Positions 39,998-49,529 are shown, counted from the stretch's first letter. The stretch is DNA of 64,000 nucleotides from Erysipelotrichaceae bacterium (GCA_017512885.1 JAFWEP010000001.1:35597-99596), one strand, 5' to 3'. Numbers and translations are program-made. The notes: a model not told the origin generated them from the sequence alone.

Positions 39998-40113
39998 AAC
40001 CTTCACCTACATAATTATATCACTGCTCCTGTAAGATATTCACGCAGAAATGCTTGAAGAACTCTGGGAATTGCCCTAAACTGTAAGTAAATAAATCACA
40101 TTGGAGTGCCGTT

Positions 40114-40518
40114 ATGGAAGAAAAGAATGAGTTTATAAGACACCGGAATGCCCAGGCACGCGGCGCTATGAAAGATCGGATCCTGGAGATCAGGAAATAC
40201 AATCACATGAAACAGGAAGAATTCGCAGCTGTTCTGGGCATCAACCGCGCTTCCGTTTCTTATATGGAAAGCGGGAAGAACGATCCCTCAGCCACTACCT
40301 TCCGTCTGATCTGTATGAAGTTTCATATCCGTGAGGAATGGCTGCGTACGGGAGAAGGAGAGATGATGAGCGGTCCGGGAGATCTGCTGATGGACAAACT
40401 GGCAGCGGAGTATGACCTGACGCCCTTACAGAGAAGGATCACCGAGAACTTCCTGCGTCTTTCTTCGGAAGACCGGGAAGATCTGCTGCAGAAGATCGAA
40501 GAGATCTTCTTACACTAA
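40114..40518 (+). CDS. XRE-family transcriptional regulator
   Basis: A 134-residue regulator. The helix-turn-helix is at about residues 20-75 (MKQEEFAAVLGINRASVSYMESGKND in outline), followed by HIREEWLRTGEGEM, a pattern typical of phage- and element-type repressors. A short C-terminal helix (FLRLSSEDREDLLQKIEEIF) ends the protein. GGAG precedes the start. It is divergent from the 47-residue ORF and nine bases upstream of the HAD hydrolase gene. Confidence 0.85.
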   Translation: MEEKNEFIRHRNAQARGAMKDRILEIRKYNHMKQEEFAAVLGINRASVSYMESGKNDPSATTFRLICMKFHIREEWLRTGEGEMMSGPGDLLMDKLAAEYDLTPLQRRITENFLRLSSEDREDLLQKIEEIFLH

Positions 40519-40526
40519 GGAGGACT

Positions 40527-41180
40527 ATGAAAGGCATCATATTTGATCTGGACGGTACCCTGCTGGATACCGGCAACGACCTGACCCGTTCCGTCAACCA
40601 GGTCCTGGAAGACTATGGCTATCCCCTGACGGACCGGGAGACGACCCTGAAGAGACTGGGGCACGGCTTCGCTTATCTGATCGCACACTCGCTGCCGGAG
40701 GAGACACCGGAGGATATCCGCTTTGAGGCCCTGGAGAAGTTCGTCTACTACTACGACATCGGCTATATGGAAGAGACCGTTCCCTATCCCGGGATCCCCG
40801 AACTGCTGCAGAGACTGCAGGAAGAAGGCTATGCCCTGGCTATCAACTCCAACAAGGCTGACCACTATACCAAAGAACTGATCCGTTACTATTTCCCGGA
40901 GATCTCCTTCAAGGCTGTCTTCGGGATGCGGGAAGGCGTCCCCGGCAAACCGGATCCGCATACCGTCAATGAGATCCTGCAGATCATGGACCTGAAGGCG
41001 GAAGAAGTGCTCTATGTCGGAGACAGCGGCACCGATACGCAGACCGCGAAGAATGCCGGCTGCCCCTTCCTGGGCGTGACCTGGGGCTTCCGCAGCGAGG
41101 AACAGCTGAAGGAAGCCGGGACGGAAAGCTTTGCGAGAGAAGCCGAAGATATCCATAAACGGGTAAGGGAGGATGCATGA
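40527..41180 (+). CDS. HAD-superfamily hydrolase, phosphoglycolate phosphatase-like
   Basis: A 217-residue phosphatase. The HAD motifs are FDLDGTLLDT (motif I, residues 5-14), INSNKAD (motif II), GKPDPH (motif III region) and YVGDSGTD (motif IV). The cap domain lies between motifs I and II. The substrate is unknown; the closest pattern is Gph. AAGGAGG precedes the start. It overlaps the next gene by ATGA. Confidence 0.9.
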   Translation: MKGIIFDLDGTLLDTGNDLTRSVNQVLEDYGYPLTDRETTLKRLGHGFAYLIAHSLPEETPEDIRFEALEKFVYYYDIGYMEETVPYPGIPELLQRLQEEGYALAINSNKADHYTKELIRYYFPEISFKAVFGMREGVPGKPDPHTVNEILQIMDLKAEEVLYVGDSGTDTQTAKNAGCPFLGVTWGFRSEEQLKEAGTESFAREAEDIHKRVREDA

Positions 41181-41671
41181 AGGAGATCTTTCACCGCACC
41201 AGCATCCGACGTTATCTCGATAAAGAGATCGAAGAAGAAAAGATCGAACGGCTGCTGAAGGCTGCGATGCAGGCGCCTTCGGCGGCCAACCAGCAGCCCT
41301 GGGAGTTCACCGTCGTCACCAATAAGGACGTGCTGAAAGAACTGGCAAAGGTATCGCCCTATGCAGGCATGCTGGAGGGGGCCGCGGCGGGTATCGCCGT
41401 ACTGGCCCGCAAGGACTGCCGTATCCCGGGCTATGCCTATATCGACTGCAGCATCGCTTCCGAGAACCTGTGGCTGGAAGCCGATCATCTGGGACTGGGG
41501 GCGGTCATGCTGGGGATCGCACCGATCGAAGAACGGATGCAGAAAGCCGCCGAGATCCTGCAATTGCCTGCAGATCTCGAAGTCTTTGCCCTCTTTGCCC
41601 TCGGTTATCCGGCGGAAGAGAGAAAGCAGCAGGATCGTTATGACCCGGCCCGCGTGCACTATGTGAGGTAA
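41177..41671 (+). CDS. Nitroreductase-family protein, short form
   Basis: A 164-residue FMN-dependent oxidoreductase. Family features are HRTSIRRYLDKEIEEEKIE at the N-terminus, APSAANQQPWEF (about 34-45) and ALGYPAEE near the C-terminus. It is coupled to the HAD gene by ATGA and followed two bases later by the CoA-binding protein gene. Confidence 0.9.
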   Translation: MKEIFHRTSIRRYLDKEIEEEKIERLLKAAMQAPSAANQQPWEFTVVTNKDVLKELAKVSPYAGMLEGAAAGIAVLARKDCRIPGYAYIDCSIASENLWLEADHLGLGAVMLGIAPIEERMQKAAEILQLPADLEVFALFALGYPAEERKQQDRYDPARVHYVR

Positions 41672-41673
41672 AC

Positions 41674-42042
41674 ATGGACTTAAAGGGAGTTATGGAACAG
41701 CAGGTATTCGCCGTGGTCGGCAATACCACCGATCCGGAGAAATATGCCTGTAAGATCAAAAACGCCCTCCTGCAGAACGGCTATACTGCCTATGGCGTAT
41801 CCAGGGAACTGAAGGAACTCAATGAAGTACCGGAGGAGATCGATGTGATCGATCTCTGTATCCATCCGGCCTTCGGCATCGAATTAATGAAAGTCTGCAG
41901 GCGCAGCTTTAAGATGATCGTGATCCAGCCCGGAGCAGAGAGCGAAGAACTGCTGCAGTATCTGGAGCAGCAGCACTATCCCTACATGCAGGGCTGTCTG
42001 CTGGTAGGGCTCAGTCTGTACAAAGGAGCGAAGATCGCCTGA
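41674..42042 (+). CDS. CoA-binding domain protein, YccU-like
   Basis: A 122-residue Rossmann-fold protein of the small CoA-binding family. The N-terminal nucleotide loop is FAVVGNTTDPEKYA and the family block is LCIHPAFGIELM. The usual PGAESEEL segment near residue 88 is present. A role in binding acyl-CoA is inferred from the family. Its stop codon sits in the loop of the following terminator. Confidence 0.88.
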   Translation: MDLKGVMEQQVFAVVGNTTDPEKYACKIKNALLQNGYTAYGVSRELKELNEVPEEIDVIDLCIHPAFGIELMKVCRRSFKMIVIQPGAESEELLQYLEQQHYPYMQGCLLVGLSLYKGAKIA

Positions 42043-42055
42043 GGGCGGTCTTCTT
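42031..42055 (+). terminator. Terminator overlapping the CoA-binding gene
   Basis: AAGATCGCC-TGAG-GGCGGTCTT followed by CTTG. The loop contains the stop codon. Confidence 0.7.
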
Positions 42056-42109
42056 GCGTTTTCGGAAAAGAAGCCTATAATAGGAGAAACGCAACAGGAG
42101 GTATATAAA

Positions 42110-42838
42110 ATGAAGAATATTGCTGCATTTTTTGATATAGACGGAACGATCTACCGGGAAGGTCTGATCACCGAGGTGTTCAAGAAGATGGTCACCCATG
42201 AGATCATCTCCGGCGACCGCTGGTACGATGAAGTCCGTCCGGCCTTCATGGCCTGGGACAGACGGCAGGGAGACTACGACGTCTATCTGGAGAAGATGGT
42301 CGATATCTTCCGGGAGACCCTGAAGGACATCCCCAGCGAACATATCAACTTCATCGCCAAGAAGGTCATCGAACAGAAGGGCGACCGGGTCTATCAGTTC
42401 ACCCGCGGTGAGATCGAGAGACACCAGGCGGCCGGCCATAAGGTCATCGCGATCTCCGGTTCCCCGGATGCCTTAGTCAAAGAAATGGCTCAGAAGTATC
42501 ATTTCGATGACTGGAGAGGCACGATCTATGAGACCGATGAGAAGGGCATCTATACCGGTACTTACGTACCGATGTGGGATGCGGTCTCCAAGAAGAAAGC
42601 TTTGCTGGAACTGGCGGGACAGTATGATCTGGATCTGAGCGAGTGCTACAGCTACGGCGACACCAACGGGGATCTGACCATGTTTCTGAATACCGGCCAT
42701 CCGACAGCGATCAACCCGACCCGGGAACTGCTGGGGAATATCGTAAAGGATAAAGAACTGCTGGAAAGGATCAGGGTCATCGTAGAACGCAAGGATGTCA
42801 TCTACAATATCGATCCCAAACATCTGAATATCCTGTAA
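42110..42838 (+). CDS. HAD-IB family hydrolase
   Basis: A 242-residue phosphatase of the SerB/CicA type. Motif I is FFDIDGTIY (residues 7-15), motif II is AISGSPD, and motif IV is YSYGDTNGDLTM. The helical cap falls between motifs I and II. Family members dephosphorylate phosphoserine or lysophospholipids; the substrate here is unknown. AGGAGG precedes the start. Confidence 0.9.
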   Translation: MKNIAAFFDIDGTIYREGLITEVFKKMVTHEIISGDRWYDEVRPAFMAWDRRQGDYDVYLEKMVDIFRETLKDIPSEHINFIAKKVIEQKGDRVYQFTRGEIERHQAAGHKVIAISGSPDALVKEMAQKYHFDDWRGTIYETDEKGIYTGTYVPMWDAVSKKKALLELAGQYDLDLSECYSYGDTNGDLTMFLNTGHPTAINPTRELLGNIVKDKELLERIRVIVERKDVIYNIDPKHLNIL

Positions 42839-42860
42839 GAGGGCGAAAGTCCTCTTTTTT
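42837..42860 (+). terminator. Terminator after the HAD-IB gene
   Basis: AAGAGG, an eight-base loop and CCTCTT followed by TTTTC. Confidence 0.75.
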
Positions 42861-42935
42861 CATAGCTCCTGCCTGATCATCTTTCAGCCATTCATCACCG
42901 TGTATCCGTAAAATAAAGAAAAAGGGGGAAACTGT

Positions 42936-44390
42936 ATGTATCGTACCGAATGCATCAAAGCTGATGACTTCAAACCTGCCCGTTTCGAATCTGACGGAGA
43001 GATCGAACTGAAAGGAAAGAAGATCCCTTATCATACTGTCAGTGAAGACAACGTCTTCTATAACGATGAAGGGAAAGCGATCGGCTCGATCTTTTCCTAT
43101 TCGTATTTCCGAACCGATGTCAAAGATACCAAAGACCGTCCGGTCATCTTTGCCTATAACGGCGGTCCCGGCAGTTCTTCCATGTATGTCCATGCCGGCT
43201 TCCTGGGAGCCAGAAGGATCACGTACGGAGAACCGGACCGTCCTTCTTCCTTCGGTCCTTATGAAGTGATCGACAATCCCAACTGTCTGCTGGATGTGGC
43301 AGACCTGGTCCTGGTCGATCCGGTCGGCACCGGTTACGGCATGCTGCTGATGGATGAGGAAGAGGGGAAGAAGACCTTCTTAGGCATCGAAGAGGATGCC
43401 GAAGCCCTGCTGGTGTTCATCGAAGGCTGGTTGCGCAGATACGGAAGGATGCTGTCGCCGAAGTATCTGGTCGGGGAGAGCTACGGCTGCACCCGCTCCG
43501 CTACAGCGGCCGGTCTGGCTGCTTCCGGCAGCGACAACCGCAGTTTCGGTTTTGCCTTTGACGGCATCGTCATGATCGGCAATACCGTGACTGTCGGGGA
43601 ATACTTCGGCAGAGAGCTGTATGTCGAACCTTCGGTCATCGGTTTCCCGACCTATGCCGGTGTCAACTGGTTCCACAACAGACCTTCTGAACAGTCCGTC
43701 GAAGACTTCGTCATGGAGGCGAAGGCTTTTGCGGAAGATGAATATGCCCCGGCTCTTTTCAAAGGCAGCCGGCTGGAGGAAGAAAAGAAGGAATACATTC
43801 TGGAAAAAGTCTCCTACTATACCGGTGTCTCCCGGGAGTATCTGCTGAAGAACGATCTGAAGATCGATGACAGCAGCTACCGCAGTGAAGTGCTGAAGGC
43901 CAAAGGAAAAGCGGTCTCCCGCTATGACGGCAGAGTGACCCGTCCCCTGCTGGATCCGCCGATCAAGGAAGAGAAGGAAGGAGCCTGGGATGATGCAACG
44001 GCTGACCGCTATGATCCTTACTTCTATCAGGCTGTCACCGGCGATCTTTTGCCCGGTCTCGGCGTAAAGCTCGATCGCAGCTACGTTTCCTCTTCCCGTT
44101 ACTGGCAGAACTGGAACCGGGAAGTCAAGAAAGGCAATACGGCGGAACAGCTGCGCAAGGCGATGGACAGAAGACCGGGCATGCGCACCTTCTTCGCCAA
44201 CGGCTGGTATGATCTCTGCACCGAATTCGGCTATGTCTGGCATACCCTGGACCATGCGCATCTGCCGATGGATCGGGTGTACTGGAAAGGCTATCCTTCC
44301 GGACACATGATCTACATCGGAGAAGACAACGTCAGGGAACTGACGGAGGATATCCGGAAGTTCATCCTCGGGAAAGACCCCACGAAATAA
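42936..44390 (+). CDS. S10-type serine carboxypeptidase
   Basis: A 484-residue alpha/beta-hydrolase peptidase. It has the S10 signatures FAYNGGPGSSSMYVHAGF (oxyanion loop), the nucleophile serine in LVGESYGCTRSA, and a C-terminal histidine in YPSGHMIY. It lacks a signal peptide, so it should be cytosolic, unlike most S10 enzymes. It probably trims C-terminal residues of peptides. AAGGGGG precedes the start. The DUF429-SDR gene follows after three bases. Confidence 0.88.
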   Translation: MYRTECIKADDFKPARFESDGEIELKGKKIPYHTVSEDNVFYNDEGKAIGSIFSYSYFRTDVKDTKDRPVIFAYNGGPGSSSMYVHAGFLGARRITYGEPDRPSSFGPYEVIDNPNCLLDVADLVLVDPVGTGYGMLLMDEEEGKKTFLGIEEDAEALLVFIEGWLRRYGRMLSPKYLVGESYGCTRSATAAGLAASGSDNRSFGFAFDGIVMIGNTVTVGEYFGRELYVEPSVIGFPTYAGVNWFHNRPSEQSVEDFVMEAKAFAEDEYAPALFKGSRLEEEKKEYILEKVSYYTGVSREYLLKNDLKIDDSSYRSEVLKAKGKAVSRYDGRVTRPLLDPPIKEEKEGAWDDATADRYDPYFYQAVTGDLLPGLGVKLDRSYVSSSRYWQNWNREVKKGNTAEQLRKAMDRRPGMRTFFANGWYDLCTEFGYVWHTLDHAHLPMDRVYWKGYPSGHMIYIGEDNVRELTEDIRKFILGKDPTK

Positions 44391-44393
44391 ACC

Positions 44394-45803
44394 ATGAAGG
44401 ACGGCCGTTACATCGGCGTTGACGGCTGCCGGGGAGGCTGGATCGCTGCGGTCCTCGATCAGGGAAAACTGCATCCGCAGCGCTTTGCCTCGCTGGAAGA
44501 ACTGATCGATCATTATCCGGAATTCGATGCTTTCCTGATCGATATGGCAGTAGGGTTAGTCGATGATCAGACGAAGCATCGTCCGGAAGCAGCTGCCAGG
44601 AAAGAACTGAAGGGCCGTTCTTCGGCCCTCTTTCCGATCCCCTGCCGGCAGGCCGTCTATGTGCAGGGAGAGGCCGCACAGAAAGAAACGAATAAAGCGG
44701 TGCTGGGCAAAAGCCTGCCCAAGCAGACGCTCAATATCCTTCCTAAGATCCGGGAGGTGGATCTCTTTCTGGAGGAACATCCCCGCTATCGGGAGCGTAT
44801 CCTGGAAAGCCATCCGGAACTGGACTTCCAGCGTCTGAAGGGCGGATCTCTCCTGTATAAAAAGAAAGACCCGGAAGGTCTGCAGGAAAGGGTAAAGATC
44901 CTGCAGGAATACCTGCCGGATCTTTCACTATCGTTTTCTGAACAGAAAGCGAAAGAACTGCACTGCCAGACAGACGATCTGCTGGATGCGCTGTGTCTCT
45001 CGGTAACGGCAGCACTGTATGCCGAGGGATATTGTGAAACGATACCGGAGGTCCCGGAGAAAGACGAAAGAGGACTGGATATGAAACTGACTGTACCGGT
45101 AAAGAAGAAGGTGGCTGTCGTTACCGGCGGAGCGCACGGGATCGGCAAATGCATCGCCGATGCCTTCCGTCGGCAATATGTCCGGGTCTATGTGATCGAT
45201 AAAACGGAAGGGGATCATTATGTCGGTGATATCGCGGATAAGAGTACTCTGGAAGACTTCGTTCAGGAAGTGCTGAAGGAGAACGACGGCATCGACTATC
45301 TCATCAACAACGCTCCTCCGCTGATGAAAGGCATCGGGGAATGCAGCTATGAAGAGTTTCAGTATGCCCTCTCGGTCGGAGTTACAGCGCCGTTTTATCT
45401 GGCCGAGCTGTTCGCTCCGTATTTCCGGGAGGGATCATCGATCATCAATATCTCTTCTTCCCGGGATCGGATGAGCCAGCCGCAGACCGAAAGCTATACC
45501 GCTGCCAAAGGCGGGATCCGCGCCTTGACTCATGCCCTGGCCATGAGTTTTGCCGGTAGAGTGAGGGTCAACTCGGTCTCTCCGGGCTGGATCGATGTGG
45601 AAGGGACGGACTATGAGGGACCTGATGTCCTGCAGCAGCCGGCCGGCAGGGTCGGAAAGCCGGAAGATATCGCAGAACTGGTGCTTTTCCTCTGTTCGGA
45701 GAAGGCCGGATTTATTACCGGGGAAAACATTTGTGTAGACGGAGGCATGACCCGGCAGATGATCTACCATGGGGATCATGGCTGGAACTATATACCGCAA
45801 TGA
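44394..45803 (+). CDS. DUF429 predicted RNase H-fold protein fused to a short-chain dehydrogenase
   Basis: A 469-residue two-part protein. Residues 1 to about 215 match the DUF429 type ([11 protein letters not shown] at 6-16, then FLIDMAVGL and [16 protein letters not shown]), a predicted RNase H-like nuclease. Residues 230-469 are a complete short-chain dehydrogenase: NAD(P) loop TGGAHGIGK (244-252), NNAPPL, and the catalytic pair Y368-x3-K372 in SYTAAKGG. An internal ATG (codon 230, base 45081) has AGAGG seven bases upstream, so the reductase may also be made alone. The gene start has no clear ribosome binding site and may be coupled to the S10 gene. It overlaps msrAB by ATGA. Confidence 0.8.
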   Translation: MKDGRYIGVDGCRGGWIAAVLDQGKLHPQRFASLEELIDHYPEFDAFLIDMAVGLVDDQTKHRPEAAARKELKGRSSALFPIPCRQAVYVQGEAAQKETNKAVLGKSLPKQTLNILPKIREVDLFLEEHPRYRERILESHPELDFQRLKGGSLLYKKKDPEGLQERVKILQEYLPDLSLSFSEQKAKELHCQTDDLLDALCLSVTAALYAEGYCETIPEVPEKDERGLDMKLTVPVKKKVAVVTGGAHGIGKCIADAFRRQYVRVYVIDKTEGDHYVGDIADKSTLEDFVQEVLKENDGIDYLINNAPPLMKGIGECSYEEFQYALSVGVTAPFYLAELFAPYFREGSSIINISSSRDRMSQPQTESYTAAKGGIRALTHALAMSFAGRVRVNSVSPGWIDVEGTDYEGPDVLQQPAGRVGKPEDIAELVLFLCSEKAGFITGENICVDGGMTRQMIYHGDHGWNYIPQ

Positions 45804-46810
45804 AGAAACTATTTCTGATCCTGCTGCTTCTGCTGGCAGGCTGCACGGCAGAAGCCAGGGAAACGATACAGGAACAGGAGGAAGAAGTGAAAACGATCTA
45901 TCTGGCCGGAGGCTGTTTCTGGGGCGTCCAGAAGTTCTTTGATCAGTTCAAGGGTGTGATCCGTACCGAAGCCGGCTATGCGAACGGTCCGGAAGGAGCA
46001 GTCAGCTATCAGGAAGTGTGTCTGGGCAGCGGTCATGCCGAGGCGGTCCGCATCGATTATGACGAGAATGAGATCGCTCTGAAGGAACTGCTGAGCTATT
46101 ACTTTCAGGTCATTGACCCGCTGTCTGTCAACCAGCAGGGCAATGACCGCGGCATCCAGTACCGCACCGGCATCTACTATACAGAAGAGTCACAATTGCC
46201 GGAGATCGAAGAGGTCTGGCAGGCAGAAGCAGAGAAGGTCGGCGGGGAACTGGCAGTGGAACTGCTGCCGTTAACGAACTTTACTCCTGCCGAAGCCTAT
46301 CATCAGAAATATCTCGAGAAGAATCCCGGCGGTTACTGTCACATCCCGGCAGAGATGTTTCAGCTGGAAGAGGAGAGAGAATCTCCCTCCGAACTGCGGG
46401 AGAGGATCGGTGATCTGGCATTTGAAGTGACGCAGAATGCCGCGACCGAAGTCGGGTTCACCGGAGAGTATGACGATTTCTTTGAGAAGGGGCTCTATGT
46501 GGACATCGTCAGCGGAGAGCCGCTCTTCTCCTCGGAAGACAAATATGATTCCGGCTGCGGCTGGCCGGCTTTCACGAGACCGCTCAGTGAGGACAGCGTA
46601 AAAGAGTTCCGCGACCTCTCCTACGGTATGATCCGTACGGAAGTAAGATCGGCGGAAGCTGATTCACATCTGGGACATGTCTTTACGGACGGTCCGCGGG
46701 AGTCGGGAGGTCTGCGCTACTGCATCAACTCAGCAGCCCTGCGCTTCATTCCTTATGAGGAACTGGAAACAGAAGGCTACGGAGAGTATAAGAAACTGTT
46801 TGGAGAGTAA
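45800..46810 (+). CDS. msrAB: Lipoprotein methionine sulfoxide reductase MsrA-MsrB fusion
   Basis: Repairs both S- and R-methionine sulfoxide. The 336-residue protein begins [16 protein letters not shown], a lipoprotein signal with Cys15, so it should work on the outer face of the membrane. MsrA carries GGCFWGVQK (about 36-44). MsrB carries [12 protein letters not shown] and the catalytic [11 protein letters not shown]. The start at 45800 overlaps the upstream stop (ATGA); the frame stays open further upstream but only within the SDR gene. Its electron donor is not evident. Confidence 0.93.
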   Translation: MKKLFLILLLLLAGCTAEARETIQEQEEEVKTIYLAGGCFWGVQKFFDQFKGVIRTEAGYANGPEGAVSYQEVCLGSGHAEAVRIDYDENEIALKELLSYYFQVIDPLSVNQQGNDRGIQYRTGIYYTEESQLPEIEEVWQAEAEKVGGELAVELLPLTNFTPAEAYHQKYLEKNPGGYCHIPAEMFQLEEERESPSELRERIGDLAFEVTQNAATEVGFTGEYDDFFEKGLYVDIVSGEPLFSSEDKYDSGCGWPAFTRPLSEDSVKEFRDLSYGMIRTEVRSAEADSHLGHVFTDGPRESGGLRYCINSAALRFIPYEELETEGYGEYKKLFGE

Positions 46811-46812
46811 AA

Positions 46813-46834
46813 GATCCCCTCGGCTGAGGGGATC
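46813..46834. terminator. Bidirectional terminator between msrAB and the coiled-coil gene
   Basis: GATCCCCTC-GGCT-GAGGGGATC, with an A/T run on either side. Confidence 0.8.
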
Positions 46835-47435
46835 ATTTCTCCTTATTCAGGAAGTACTCTTTGTTTCTTTCCAGACGGTCAAGCTCCCAGAACAGCTGCG
46901 AAGACAGGTAGGACAGCTGGGTGAGCTGTTTGTCGATCCTGGAATATTGCTTGTCGATCCGCCGGTATTCCTGATCGATCTTATTGATCTCTTTTGTCGC
47001 TTCGGCACGTTCGCTTTCAGCGACGCGCAGCCGGGCAGCCGCGATGTCTTTTGCGTTTGCGGCATCCTGTGCTTTCTGCTTCATTATTTCAAGGATCCTG
47101 TTTACTTTTTCGGACCGGCCTGTTTTGTAGTCGGCTTCATCGACGGCAAACCTATACTCGTCCTGCCGATGATCCTGAATATACGTTGCCATTTCAAACT
47201 CTTCCTTTGCCTGTTCGACTTTGTCATCCAGACGCTGCTTTTCTTCGCCGAGCTTTTCGACTTCCTGCTTCCGGCGCTCCAGCAGTTCATTGCGTTCGGC
47301 ATCGAACTTCGCCTGCTCGGCTTTCAGCCCTTCGATCTCTTTTTCCAGTTCTGCGTATTTTGCCTTGCCTGCTTCCAGGTCATGCACCGTCAGCGATGTG
47401 AGGCCGAGCTGTTTCAGCACGCGTTCTTCCAACAT
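46833..47435 (-). CDS. Coiled-coil protein of unknown function
   Basis: A 200-residue, highly charged protein that is almost entirely coiled coil (heptads from about residue 20 to 190, for example AELEKEIEGLKAEQAKFDAE). It has no signal peptide and no recognisable domain. The start at 47435 follows GAGGGGG; the open frame upstream lacks a ribosome binding site. It stands alone between two terminators. It may be a structural or scaffold protein. Confidence 0.7.
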   Translation of the reverse strand: MLEERVLKQLGLTSLTVHDLEAGKAKYAELEKEIEGLKAEQAKFDAERNELLERRKQEVEKLGEEKQRLDDKVEQAKEEFEMATYIQDHRQDEYRFAVDEADYKTGRSEKVNRILEIMKQKAQDAANAKDIAAARLRVAESERAEATKEINKIDQEYRRIDKQYSRIDKQLTQLSYLSSQLFWELDRLERNKEYFLNKEK

Positions 47436-47536
47436 ATCATTTCCCCCTCTTATCCTGCCTTCTGAAATACCGTCAGGCATTTGACCACTCCCATTATAAC
47501 AAGACTCCTCCGCACAGCGCCGCAACTTCCGGACAG

Positions 47537-47568
47537 AAAAAGCAGCCCGACTGTAATGTGGGGCTGCT
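47537..47568 (-). terminator. Terminator after the M29 aminopeptidase gene
   Basis: On the minus strand AGCAGCCC, a 12-base loop and GGGCTGCT followed by TTTTT. Confidence 0.8.
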
Positions 47569-47589
47569 GTTCTCTTTGTTTGCGGGGAC

Positions 47590-48813
47590 TTAGAAAGCCC
47601 AGTGGCCTTTGCGGAAGATCGGTACGACCTTGCCGTCGGCGGTCGCGGCATCAATATCGAGGCCTTCGTAGCCGATCATGAAGTCAACGTGGATCATCGA
47701 ATCGTTGATGCCGAGTTCGCGGCATTCGTCGAGGGTCTTGTGTTCAAAGTCCTTGATCGTATCGGCGAAGCCCATGCCCAAGGCCAGATGGCAGGCGGCA
47801 TTCTCATCGAAGAGGGTGTTGTAGAAGAGGAGACCGGATTCCGAGATCGGGGAATCGACCGGGACCAGTGCGCATTCGCCAAGGTAGGAAGCGCCCTCAT
47901 CCATGGAGATCATCTGTTCCAGCAGTTCCTGGTTCTTCGCGGCCTTGACTTCTACGGCCTTGCCGTTCTCGAAACGGACGGAGAAGTCTTCGATCAGCTG
48001 ACCCTGATAGGAGAGCGGCTTGGTGGCATAGACGATGCCTTCGGCTTTGCCGCGCATCGGGGAGATGAAGCATTCTTCGGTCGGGATGTTGGGGTTGAAG
48101 AAGACGTTTTTCAGGCTCATCTCTCCTCCGCCCTTGAAGATGGCTTCCGGGATCATGCCGACCCTGAGGTCCGTGCCGTTGTCACCCTTGTAGCGCAGTT
48201 CCGTGATGCCCAGAGAGTTCAGGTAAGCGCAGCGCTCTTCGAGATCCTTATCGTGTGCCTCCCAGGCAGCGACCGGATCTTCGGTGACCCGGGAAGTGAA
48301 GAGGATGGCTTCCCACAGTTTCTCGATGGCCTTGCCTTTGGGCAGTTCCGGGAAGAGCTTCTTCGCCCAGGCAGCGCCCGGGACCGCGGCGATGCACCAC
48401 TGATACTTGTTTTCCATCTGATCGCGGTAGGGCTTAAGGATCGGATAGCTCTTCTGGCGGGCAGCAGCGACTTTCTTCTGGTTGATGCCCTTTAATCCGT
48501 CCGGATCCTCGGAATCGAGATAGATGCGGCAGGGCAGGGTATCGACATAGTGCTGCATGCGGGCTTTTTCCCATTCCTCGACTTTGGCCATCGTGGTGAC
48601 GGACTGGTGGCGGACATGCAGCTTGCTCAGAGGCTGGTAGCTGAATTCGACAGTGACCTTGCGGGCACCGGCTTTGTAGCATTCATCGACCAGCAGTTCC
48701 ACGAATCTCGGCTGATCGAGATCGCAGTTGATCAGGACATCCTGTCCTTTCTGAATGTTGACGCCGGTCCTGGCAATGAGACGGGCGTATTTGCGTAAGA
48801 TCGTCTGTTTCAT
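47590..48813 (-). CDS. M29-family metallo-aminopeptidase
   Basis: A 407-residue zinc/cobalt aminopeptidase of the AmpS/PepS type that releases N-terminal residues from peptides. Family blocks are the start LRKYARLIARTGVNIQKGQDVL, TEECFISPMRGKAEG (a metal-ligand region), YLGECALVP, and the C-terminal MIHVDFMIG. It is cytosolic. AAGGAG precedes the start. It lies 15 bases after the cyclase-family gene and is probably co-transcribed with it. Confidence 0.92.
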   Translation of the reverse strand: MKQTILRKYARLIARTGVNIQKGQDVLINCDLDQPRFVELLVDECYKAGARKVTVEFSYQPLSKLHVRHQSVTTMAKVEEWEKARMQHYVDTLPCRIYLDSEDPDGLKGINQKKVAAARQKSYPILKPYRDQMENKYQWCIAAVPGAAWAKKLFPELPKGKAIEKLWEAILFTSRVTEDPVAAWEAHDKDLEERCAYLNSLGITELRYKGDNGTDLRVGMIPEAIFKGGGEMSLKNVFFNPNIPTEECFISPMRGKAEGIVYATKPLSYQGQLIEDFSVRFENGKAVEVKAAKNQELLEQMISMDEGASYLGECALVPVDSPISESGLLFYNTLFDENAACHLALGMGFADTIKDFEHKTLDECRELGINDSMIHVDFMIGYEGLDIDAATADGKVVPIFRKGHWAF

Positions 48814-48828
48814 AGTTTCTCCTTCCGA

Positions 48829-49431
48829 TCATTGATCGTCTTCTTTGGTGAGATAAGCACGGCAGGGAGCGCCGTCAGCGCCGCCGAGGTTCAGCGGCAG
48901 GGCATGCAGGGTATAGACGCCTTCCGGGACCTGTCCGAGCCGGATGCCTTCAAGAAGAACGATCTCTTCCTTCAGCAGGATCAGGTGGACTTCCATCGGG
49001 GCGTCCACCGGACCGACGGTCTGGGATTCATTTCCGAACAGTCTGATGCCGGCTTCAGCGAAGACTTCCGCGCCTTCCTTTGTCAGGACCGCTTTTCCTT
49101 TGATCAGGATCCGGTTTGCGGAGCGGGGATCTGCCTCAAGAGCGGTCTGCAGGATGCGGACGGCATCCTCTGCCATTATCTCGCCGCTGTGTTCTGCCAC
49201 ATAGGCGTAGCCGATAAATCTTTCCGGATCGACCTGATCGATCGTCCTGCCGTCTTTGTAGAAATGATACGGCGCGTCGACATGCGTCCCGTTGTGGGCG
49301 CACATCGAGAAGGCGGTCAGGTTGTATTCCGCTCCGCTGTTCATATCGGAAAGGATCTCCCGCTTGGGAGCGGGATCGCCCGGGAATACGACGCAGCCGA
49401 AGACTTCCTGCGAGATGTCATAGATCTTCAT
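48829..49431 (-). CDS. Cyclase/kynurenine formamidase-family amidohydrolase
   Basis: A 200-residue metal-dependent hydrolase of the PF04199 type. The signature HNGTHVDAPYHF is at about residues 62-73, and a FPGDPAPK block lies near the N-terminus. Family members cleave N-formyl-kynurenine or other amides and lactams. AGGAGG precedes the start. It is upstream of the M29 peptidase in the same direction, which suggests amide or peptide catabolism. Confidence 0.9.
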   Translation of the reverse strand: MKIYDISQEVFGCVVFPGDPAPKREILSDMNSGAEYNLTAFSMCAHNGTHVDAPYHFYKDGRTIDQVDPERFIGYAYVAEHSGEIMAEDAVRILQTALEADPRSANRILIKGKAVLTKEGAEVFAEAGIRLFGNESQTVGPVDAPMEVHLILLKEEIVLLEGIRLGQVPEGVYTLHALPLNLGGADGAPCRAYLTKEDDQ

Positions 49432-49507
49432 GGGTCTCTCCTCCTGCAGTTCCAGTATTCAGTATACCTGTCGGATCGCTTCCTGACAAAGCCGCCGGAA
49501 AAGAAAA

Positions 49508-49529
49508 GGGAGTTCCTTCCGGAACTCCC
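49508..49529 (-). terminator. Terminator after the YhhN-like gene
   Basis: GGGAGTTCC-GGAA-GGAACTCCC on the minus strand, followed by TTTTCTT. Confidence 0.8.

Noticed and set aside
45731..45799. Upstream extension of msrAB by 23 codons
   Set aside because: The extension lies inside the SDR coding sequence, would place 23 residues before a perfect lipoprotein signal, and has no ribosome binding site. The ATGA overlap start at 45800 is better.
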